The notes under the pieces are model-generated. The model made no database searches. It was not told where the DNA came from and saw only the letters and a program-made list of their open reading frames with translations. Below are positions 1 to 9,400 of a stretch of DNA of 64,000 bases, one piece after another. Source of the DNA: PKWO01 sp036384915 (GTDB lineage Bacteria; Pseudomonadota; Gammaproteobacteria; Burkholderiales; Burkholderiaceae_D); assembly GCA_036384915.1 (NCBI GenBank), contig DASVLJ010000047.1, forward strand, positions 1 to 64,000. Reading direction: 5' to 3'. The position numbers and the translations under genes are program-made. The first letter of the stretch is position 1. Each line of letters opens with the position of its first letter.

Positions 1-1
1 A

Positions 2-3000
2 GTGCTCGGCGTGGACAGGGTAGGGCTGGGCGACGACTTCTTTGCGCTGGGAGGGCATTCGCTCCTGGCCACCCAGGTGATGTCGCGCATCCGCGGCGAA
101 CTGAACCTGGATTTACCCTTGCGGGTATTGTTTGAAGCGCCTGTGCTGGAGGACTTTGCGCGGCGGCTGGCCAATGAAAAAAACGGCGCGCCGGATACCC
201 CGCCCTTGCGCCACGCGCCACACGATACCGACTTGCCGCTATCGTTCGCCCAACAGAGGCTATGGTTCCTCGATCAATTCCAGTCGGGCAGCGCGCATTA
301 CAACATTCCCATTGCCTTGCGTCTCAAGGGTGTTTTCGATCGCGACGTTCTCGAACGATCAGTCGATGAAATCGTGCGCCGTCACGCATCGTTACGGACG
401 ATATTTGCCGATGTCGAGGGCATGCCGGTGCAACGCATCTTGCCGCGCATGACCATACCAAGCGTGTTCATCGAATTATCGGACCTGCCTCCGGCGGAAC
501 GCGAAGCCAAGGCGCAATGGCTGATCCAGGACGAGGCACAGCGCGAGTTTGATCTGGCAAGCGGGCCGTTGTTGCGCGTCTGCCTGCTTCGCATGCGGGA
601 GAATGAGCATATTCTATTGTTCACTATCCACCACATTGTTTCCGATGCCTGGTCGCTTGGCGTTCTGGTCCAGGAATTGGTTGCAATATACCCGGCATTG
701 CTGGCCGGTCAGGCCTTGCCCTTGGCAGAGCCGGAATACCAATACGTGGACTATGCGGTGTGGCAGCGGGAGCGGCTGGCCGGAACTTTGCTTCAATCCC
801 AACTCGACTACTGGACGCAGCATCTGGCCGACGCGCCGACCTTGCTCACACTGCCCACCGACCGGCCGCGCCCACCCGTTCAAAGCTACCGCGGGGCGAC
901 GGTTCACTTCACCGTGCCGCAAGGCACGCTTTCTGCGCTCAAGGCGATAGGCAACGAAGCGCAGGCCAGCCTGTTCATGACCCTGGCTGCGGCCTTCAAC
1001 GTGTTGCTTGCTCGCTATTCCGGGCAAAACGATATTTGTCTCGGCACACCGCTTGCAGGGCGCAGCCGTACCGAGTTCGAATCCATGATCGGTTTTTTCA
1101 TCAACACGCTGGTTTTGCGGACGCGGGTAGATGACAGGCAATCATTCCGCACCTTGCTTGAACAGGTGAAGAACAATACCCTGGAAGCCTTCTCGCACCA
1201 GGATCTGCCGTTCGAACAACTGGTGGATGCCATCGGGCTTGAACGCCAGGCAAGCCATGCGCCGCTATTCCAGGTCATGCTGGTATTGCAGAATGCCCCA
1301 GGCGGGAACCTTGATATTTCCGGACTGACACTGGAGTCGGTGCGGACCGAAGTCGCCGTGTCCAAGTTCGATCTCACACTCAACATGGGGGAAGGCGGAG
1401 ACCAACTGCTGTGCACGCTGGAATACAACACCGATTTGTTCGATGTCTCGACGATCGAGCGCATGGCCGACCATTTCACGCGCCTGCTTGCCGGGATCGC
1501 GCACGCGCCGCAGCGGCCTTTGCATGCGATCGACATGCTGGCGCCGATGGAGACCCGTCAATTGCTGCGGGGCTGGAATGAATCCAAGGTTGCGCGTGAG
1601 AGCCATCTGACGGTGCATCGCATGGTTGAAGCGCAAGCCGCATGTACACCGGATCGGATCGCGGTGGTGCACGAGGGTACGAGCCTTTGCTATCGCGAAC
1701 TCAATGCGCGCGCCAACCGCCTGGCGCGCCATCTGCGAAGCCAGGGCGTCGGCATCGACACGCCGGTCGGCTTGTGCGTTGAACGCTCGCCTGACATGAT
1801 CGTCGGCATGCTCGCGATCCTGAAGGCCGGCGGTGCGTATGTGCCGCTCGATCCAGGCTTGCCGGATGAACGGCTGCAATACATGCTTCAGGATGCCCAG
1901 CCGAAGGTGGTGCTTACCCAGGAACGCCTGCGTGCGCGCCTGACGGTCGATGCGGTGCTGGCCGTCGCGCTCGATACCGGCGAGCAGGAACTGGCCCGCT
2001 ATGAAGAAACCAACCTGCCCGTGCACAACTCGCCGGACAGCCTGGTATATATCATCTACACCTCCGGCTCGACCGGCAAGCCCAAGGGCACCTGTGTGCA
2101 CCAGGCCGGATTCGCCAACCTGGTTCAATGGTATATCCGCCAGTTCCGCATCGATGCGCAAGACCGCATCTTGCTGTTCTCATCGTTCGGTTTCGATCTC
2201 ACGCAAAAGAATATTTTTTCGGTGCTCGCGGTCGGCGGCGAGTTGCACTTGCCGCAGGAAGGCTATGCACCGGAGCGCGCCGCCGAAATCGTGCGCGAAC
2301 GCGGCATCACCATCGTCAATTGCGCACCCAGCGCCTACTACCCGCTGCTTGCGTGCCACTCGCCGCGGCATCCCCTGGGTCTGCGCCAGGTTTTCCTCGG
2401 CGGCGAACCGATACGTGCAGAAGTGCTGCGCGATGCGATGCGCAACGGTACAGCGTCTCCCGCCTATCACAATACCTACGGCCCGACCGAGGCTTCCGAC
2501 GTGGTTTCTTTCCACACCTGGGCCCCCTTGCAGGACGGCGACGCCATTCCGATCGGGCTTCCGATCGACAATACCTTGCTCTATGTACTCAATAACCACC
2601 AGAACGTCGTGCCGGTCGGCGTGATCGGCGAGCTCTATATCGGCGGAGAAGGAGTGGGACGCGGCTATCTTGGACGCCCCGACCTCACAGCTGAAAAGTT
2701 TCTGCCCGACCCATTTGCCGGAACCTCGGGCTCGCGCATGTACCGTACAGGCGATCTCGTACGCAGGCTTGCCGACGGCAATATCGAATACATGGGACGC
2801 CTCGACCATCAGGTCAAAATACGCGGGTTCCGCATTGAACTCAATGAGATCGAAAATGCCCTGACCGCATTGCCTGAACTTGCCTATGCTTTCGTGATGG
2901 CGCGAGAGGATCGCCCCGGCGATCAGCGCCTGGCCGCCTATGTCGTACCGCATGTTCCAGGTGATTTCGACGTCTCGGCAACGCGCGCCGCGCTGTTGCG

Positions 3001-3424
3001 CAGCCTGCCGAGCTACATGGTGCCCGGGAATTTCGTGGTGCTTGAGCGTCTGCCGCTCAATGCCAACGGGAAGGTTGATCGCAATGCACTGCCGGCGCCC
3101 GACACCATGCGGTCGGAACGTACGTTCGAATCCGCCCAAGGTTCCAGCGAAGAGAAACTGGCCGCCATCTGGTCGCAGGTGCTGCATCTGGAACGGATCA
3201 GTGTGCTCGATAATTTCTTCGAACTGGGCGGGCATTCATTGCTGGCCGTACAGGTCTTGAGCAAGGCCGGAAGCGAATTCGGAGTCCGGCTGCCGATCGA
3301 AACCGCATTCAATGCCCAGACCGTACGCGACATGGCACATCACATTGACGAATTACTGTTGGCACAGGAGCGGGCTGGCAAACTTGCCGCCTTACCAGAC
3401 GGCCATACCAAATTGCGGATTTGA
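2..3424 (+). CDS. Non-ribosomal peptide synthetase, 3' part (T-C-A-T), 5' end outside window
   Basis: Builds part of a peptide on carrier domains in the cytoplasm. The frame is open at the left edge, so only the end of a longer protein is seen. In order: end of a carrier domain (LGGHSL, residues 17-22, phosphopantetheine Ser), a condensation domain with the active-site motif HHIVSDAWS near residue 210, an adenylation domain with the A3 motif YTSGSTGKPKG near 690 and the YGPTE motif near 825, and a second carrier domain (ELGGHSL near 1080). There is no release domain, so the chain must pass to the next protein, which starts 2 bp downstream and carries a docking domain. By eye, the eight specificity positions of the A domain read D-L-K-S-F-G-T-D; I cannot assign a substrate from that. 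Family assignment is certain; the product is unknown. Confidence 0.97.
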   Translation: MLGVDRVGLGDDFFALGGHSLLATQVMSRIRGELNLDLPLRVLFEAPVLEDFARRLANEKNGAPDTPPLRHAPHDTDLPLSFAQQRLWFLDQFQSGSAHYNIPIALRLKGVFDRDVLERSVDEIVRRHASLRTIFADVEGMPVQRILPRMTIPSVFIELSDLPPAEREAKAQWLIQDEAQREFDLASGPLLRVCLLRMRENEHILLFTIHHIVSDAWSLGVLVQELVAIYPALLAGQALPLAEPEYQYVDYAVWQRERLAGTLLQSQLDYWTQHLADAPTLLTLPTDRPRPPVQSYRGATVHFTVPQGTLSALKAIGNEAQASLFMTLAAAFNVLLARYSGQNDICLGTPLAGRSRTEFESMIGFFINTLVLRTRVDDRQSFRTLLEQVKNNTLEAFSHQDLPFEQLVDAIGLERQASHAPLFQVMLVLQNAPGGNLDISGLTLESVRTEVAVSKFDLTLNMGEGGDQLLCTLEYNTDLFDVSTIERMADHFTRLLAGIAHAPQRPLHAIDMLAPMETRQLLRGWNESKVARESHLTVHRMVEAQAACTPDRIAVVHEGTSLCYRELNARANRLARHLRSQGVGIDTPVGLCVERSPDMIVGMLAILKAGGAYVPLDPGLPDERLQYMLQDAQPKVVLTQERLRARLTVDAVLAVALDTGEQELARYEETNLPVHNSPDSLVYIIYTSGSTGKPKGTCVHQAGFANLVQWYIRQFRIDAQDRILLFSSFGFDLTQKNIFSVLAVGGELHLPQEGYAPERAAEIVRERGITIVNCAPSAYYPLLACHSPRHPLGLRQVFLGGEPIRAEVLRDAMRNGTASPAYHNTYGPTEASDVVSFHTWAPLQDGDAIPIGLPIDNTLLYVLNNHQNVVPVGVIGELYIGGEGVGRGYLGRPDLTAEKFLPDPFAGTSGSRMYRTGDLVRRLADGNIEYMGRLDHQVKIRGFRIELNEIENALTALPELAYAFVMAREDRPGDQRLAAYVVPHVPGDFDVSATRAALLRSLPSYMVPGNFVVLERLPLNANGKVDRNALPAPDTMRSERTFESAQGSSEEKLAAIWSQVLHLERISVLDNFFELGGHSLLAVQVLSKAGSEFGVRLPIETAFNAQTVRDMAHHIDELLLAQERAGKLAALPDGHTKLRI

Positions 3425-3426
3425 CC

Positions 3427-6400
3427 ATGAGCACAACACCAAGCATAGCCCTGTTCATCTCGGAGTTGCGTAAACTCGGCATCGAGTTGAGCCTCGACGG
3501 CGAGCATCTCGACGTAACGGGTCGGACCGATCTGCTGACCGCAGATCTGGTCGACGGCATTCGCGCACGCAAACCGGAATTGATCCGGTTCCTGAGCGCT
3601 GCGCGCGCGGCGCCGCTGATCGTTGCGGGAACAGCGCACGCGGCCCACACGGTCGATAGCGAGCAACGGCGCCCTTGTTCGTTTGCGCAGCGGCGCCTCT
3701 GGTTTCTCGATCAGATGGAACCCGGCAGTGCGTTCTACAACATGCCGCTTGCCCTGCGGCTTCGCGGCGGCATCGATGCCGCCATGCTCGAGAAAGTACT
3801 GGCCGACCTGGTCGCGCGCCATGCAAGCTTGCGCACGCGCTTCGATGCTGACGACGGCACACCCGTGCAGGTCATTGCACCGAGCATGAGTCTGCCTCTC
3901 AAGCGGCACGACCTAAAAATGCTGGACGCTGCAGATCGGGAAGCGAAGGGGCGCCAACTCGCGCAAGATGAAATGCAGGCGCCGTTCAACCTGGAAACGG
4001 GACCATTGATTCGTGCTGGTTTGATCGAACTGGCCGCCGACGAACACATTTTTCTCTTGACCTTGCACCACATCATCTCCGACGGCTGGTCGATGGGGAT
4101 TTTGATGCGCGAATTCATGGTCTTGTATCGTGCGGCATTGCAAGGCGCACGGGCCCAGGTGTTGCGGCCGCTGACGATAACCTATGCGGACTACGCCGAA
4201 TGGCAAGGTCGATGGCTGGCTGACGGTGCCGGCCAGCAGCAACTGGCCTATTGGCGTAGCAAGCTGGATGACGCGCCGGCATTGCTTGGATTGCCGACAG
4301 ACTTCCCGCGCCCGCGCCAGCAAAGCTTCCGGGGCGGCGAATGGCGCTTCGAACTCGACGCCGGCACCACTGCGCGGCTCAAGCAGATTGGCACGCACGC
4401 ACAATGCACCTTGTTCATGAGCTTGCTCGCCGTATTCCAAGGGTTTCTGGCGCGTTACAGCGGCCAGGACGATATCGTCATCGGCACGCCGGTCAATGGG
4501 CGCGAGCAGCCGGAACTGCAGGATCTGGTCGGATTCTTCGTCAATACCCTGGCGCTGCGCCAGCGCATTTCGCCACGCGCGAATTTTGTCGACCTGTTGC
4601 AAAGCGCACGCAGTACCACGCTGGAAGCATTGGCCAACCAGGACGTGCCCTTCGAGCATGTGGTGGACGCCGTCAAGCCGCTGCGCGACGCCAGCTATTC
4701 GCCCTTGTTCCAGACCGTTCTGGTATTGCAGCCGGCCGATCCTTCCCATGGCGACACAGGCGGCTTGAGCGCCCAGGCGCTCGACACGGAAGGCGTCACC
4801 TCCAAGTTCGACCTCACGCTCAACGTCACCGAACACGCCGACAAACTCTCGTGCCTCTTCGAGTATCGCAGTGATTTGTTCACACGCGAACGGATTGAGC
4901 GCATGGCGCGCCACTTCTCGAATCTGCTTCGGGGAATGCTGGCACAGCCGGAAACGCCGATCCGCGACTTGCCCATTCTTGATCCGCTTGAGAAAGAGCA
5001 TCAGCTCGTGCGATGGAATGCCACCGGAACGACTTGGGAGGCGGGTAGCGTTTTGGACATGTTTGCAGCCCTGGTGCGGCAGCAGCCCGCCGCTATCGCC
5101 GTCGAATATCAGCGGCAAGGGCTCAGCTACGCCGAGCTGGAGCGGCAATCGAACCGGTTGGCGCAGCTGTTGCGCTCGCAAGGCGTGGACCGTGAAACCT
5201 TGGTTGCGCTTTGCCTGGAGCGTTCGAGCGCCTCCATCGTCGCCTTGCTCGCCATCCTCAAGGCAGGAGGGTGCTACCTGCCGCTTGACCCCGCCTATCC
5301 GGAGCAGCGCCTTGCTTACATGCTCAGTGACGCACGTCCCGCCTTGTTGCTCACCCATTCCAGCCTGGCGCCGCGATTTGAGCAGATGGCGCTGAACCGA
5401 CTTTCCGTATTGCACATTGACACATTGGACGACGCCTGCGCGCGGCAGCCTGATTGCGTACCTGCCGTCACTCTGCTTCCCGATGCGTTGGCCTACGTGA
5501 TCTACACCTCGGGTTCGACCGGCCGCCCCAAGGGCAGCATGCTCACGCATGCGGGCCTGGCCAACCTCGTGCATGCGCAAATACAAAGTTTCGATATCGC
5601 ACATGGCCGGCGCGTGCTGCAATTCGCTGCCCACGGTTTCGACGCGTCGATATCCGAAATATTCATGGCTCTATGTTCCGGTACCACATTGTGCATGGCT
5701 GATCGCGATGCATTGCTGCCCGGTGCGGCTCTGGAAAATACCCTCGATCGGCTGGCAATTGATACCGTCACGCTGCCGCCGGTTGCGCTCAATGAAATGG
5801 CCAGCGAGCGCCTGCCCAAGCTGGCAACGCTGATCGTGGCGGGTGAGGCTTGTCCGCCGCAGGTGGCGCGCCATTGGTCGCCCGGGCGAAAATTCTTCAA
5901 CGCCTATGGCCCTACGGAGTACACGGTTTGCGCCACCATAGAACGGTGCCAGGCGGACGAAAAGCTCACATTCTCCACACCGATCGGACGCCCCATAGCC
6001 AACACCCGCATCTATCTTCTTGATGCGATGCTGCAGCCGGTGCCGGTCGGCGTGCCGGGCAATCTCTATATCGCCGGTGCGGGACTTGCGCGCGCTTATC
6101 TCGGACGTGCCGACATGAGTGCCGAGCGCTTCATCCCCGATCCTTTTTCCCGGGAAGCCGGTTCGCGCATGTATGCCAGCGGCGACGTGGCCCGCTATAT
6201 GGCCGACGGCCGGATCGAATTTCTCGGTCGTAGCGACTCACAGGTTAAGCTTCGCGGTTTCAGGATCGAACTCGGCGAAATCGAACATGCACTGCTGACG
6301 CTTCCCGGCGTAGCCAATGCGGTGGTGCAATTGCGCGAAGATCAACCGGGCGACCAGCGCCTGGTGGCTTATGTGGCAGGGCCAGCCGTTAGCGGCTTCG

Positions 6401-9400
6401 ATCCTGCTCGTGCACGCCTTGCCTTGGCTGCCCGGCTGCCAGACTACATGGTGCCCAGTCACTTCGTCGTACTCGATACATTGCCGCTTACCGCGCATGG
6501 CAAAATCGACATGCGCGCGCTGCCCGAGCCGGACGGAAGACGTAAAGCTGAAGGCTACGTTGCGCCTGAGACAAGCGTCGAGCAGCGCCTGTGTGCGATC
6601 TGGGCCGAGCTGTTGCGCATGGATCGCGTTGGCGTTACGGACAATTTTTTCGAAATAGGCGGCCACTCCCTGTTGGCAACGCGCGTGATCAGCCATGTAC
6701 GCACCGAATTCGGACGCGAACTGTCGGTCCGCGCCATGTTCGAAGCGCCAAGTGTGCGCCAGCTGAGCCGGCTCCTTGGCGATGCCCCGTCGGCGGCTCA
6801 AAACGCAACCATTGCGCGCGCCGACCGAAACGGCCACTTGCCTTTGTCGTTTGCGCAGCAACGACTGTGGTTCCTGCAGGAGATGGAGGGCCCGAGTGCG
6901 ACCTACAACATGCCCAGCGCCCTGCGTCTGCGCGGAAAACTTGATGTCGACGCTTTGCGCAGTGCGCTACAACTACTGTTGCAGCGCCATGAAATATTAC
7001 GCACGCGTTTCGTCACCCATCAGGGCGAGCCGCGCATGGAAATCATCGACGGCCTCACACTGGAGATGCCACTCACGGTCGTTACTGCCGAAGAAATTCC
7101 GGCGCACATTCGCCGCCATGAACAACGTGTGTTTGCTCTTGCGCAAGGCCCGTTGCTGGCCGTGGAATTGCTGCGCTCGGGTCCGGATGAGCACGTGTTG
7201 TTGATCAACTTGCATCACATCCTTTGCGATGGATGGTCCATGAGCATCATGGCGGACGAATGGCTGAGGCTATATCAAATGTGCCGCACCGGATCGCAGG
7301 CGGAAGAGCTGCCGCCGATGCAAATCCAGTACGCCGACTATGCATTGTGGCAGCGCACCCGGCTCGAAGACGGCGCGCTGGACCGGCAGCTTGCCTACTG
7401 GACACAGCAATTGTCCGGTGCGCCCGAACTGCTGAGCCTGCCCACGGACCGGCCGCGTCCGCCAAATCAGCGCTTTGACGGCGCGATGGAAAGCCTGATG
7501 CTCGATGCCGGGACCTCGCTAGCGTTAAGGCAATTGAGTGCGCGAGAGGGCGCCACTCTTTTCATGACCATGACAGCCGGATTTGCCTTGCTGATGTCGC
7601 GCTACTGCGGCGAAACGGATATTTTGATCGGCACCCCGGCGGCCAACCGCAACCGGCAGGAGTTGGAGGGACTGATCGGCCTGTTCCTCGGCAATCTGGT
7701 ATTGCGTGCCGACCTTTCCGGCCAGCCGACTTTCCTGGCACTGATGGCGCGCATGCGCAAGATGGTGCTCGATGCCTTCGCCAACGGTGATGTGCCGTTT
7801 GAGCGCATCGTCGATGCTTTGCCGTTGAAGCGCGATCTGAGCCGCAATCCTTTGTTTCAGGTGTTCTTCAACATGCTGAACCTGCCGGAAGCCAAAGGCA
7901 GCGTCCCGGACCTGACTGTGGAAGGGATGCAGGGGCAGCATTTCGATGCCAAATTCGATCTCACCATGTATGCGCAGGATATTGAATCCGGCATACACCT
8001 GACGATGGTGTATAACAGCGGTTTGTTCGACGCTGAACGGATCCAGGAGATGCTGCGCCAGTATGCGCAACTGATGCGACAGGTTGCCCTCCAGCCTGAT
8101 GCCTGCATCAATGACTACGTAATATTGACGGAGGAGGCGAGGCGCTGCCTGCCTGACCCGGCTGCCGCCCTCGGACAAGAATGGATCGGGGCTGTGCATG
8201 AACGCTTTGCAGTTCGCCAGGCGTTGCACCCGGAAGCACCTGCCATTATTTCGCATGAGCGCACCTGGAGCTATCGCGAACTGCACGAACATAGCGAGCG
8301 CATTGCCTGCTTCCTGCAAGACAAAGGCGTGCAACGCGGCGATATCGTGGCTATCTGCGCCGCGCGCAATGCCACGGTGGTGGCGGCCGTGCTCGGCACG
8401 CTCAAGGCTGGTGCCGCATTCATGATGCTTGACCCGACTTATCCGGCCGATCATCTGCAGGCTTGCCTGGAAGCGACCAGTCCCAGTGCGTGGCTGCAGG
8501 TATCGTCTGCGCCGCTGGCGCCGGAGAAACTGCCGCTGGTACGTGCAATCGATCATTACCTCGATCTGACCGACATCGATGCGCAGCCCGCCTTGCAAGC
8601 ATGGTCCGGCAAAACCGTGCGTGCGGTACCCATTACCGAAGACGATTTGGCGTTGATTGCGTTCACCTCGGGCTCGACCGGAAAACCCAAGGCGGTAGAA
8701 GGGCGGCATGGGCCGCTCACGCATTTTCTGCCTTGGCTTGAGGAAAGCTTCGGGCTCGATGACAGCGATCGCTACTCGATGCTCTCCGGGCTGGCACACG
8801 ACCCGCTGCAGCGCGACATGTTCACCACCTTGTGTACCGGCGCCTGCCTGCACATCCCCCATCCCGACGTGATCGGGCCCAACGCATTGGCAAAATGGAT
8901 GGCGCAGCAGCGTGTCACCATCGCGCATTTGACCCCCGCCATGGCACAGATTCTGGCTGAGGCAGAAGAGGGCGCGCAGGTTCCTGAACTGCGTTATGTA
9001 TTTCTGGTCGGCGATATCCTCACCAGAAGGGACGTGCAACGCTTGCAAAAGCTTGCGCCGTCGGTCAACGTGGTCAATTATTACGGATCCACTGAAACCC
9101 AGCGTTCGGTCAGTTACTACGAAGTCAGCCGCGAGACCCCGGCGCAGTCCCGGCGGGAGGTAATCCCGCTCGGTCGCGGCATACGCGACGTGCAGTTGCT
9201 GGTGTTGAATGCGGCAGGGCATCAAGCCGGTATCGGCGAACATGGAGAAATCTATTTGCGCAGTTACCACATGGCACGCGGGTATCGCGGCGACCCCGGT
9301 TTCACGGCGCAACGGTTCCTGCCCAACCCATTTACCGGCGCTCCGCGCGACCGCATCTATCGCACGGGCGACCTCGGCCGCTATCTGCCCAATGGCATGG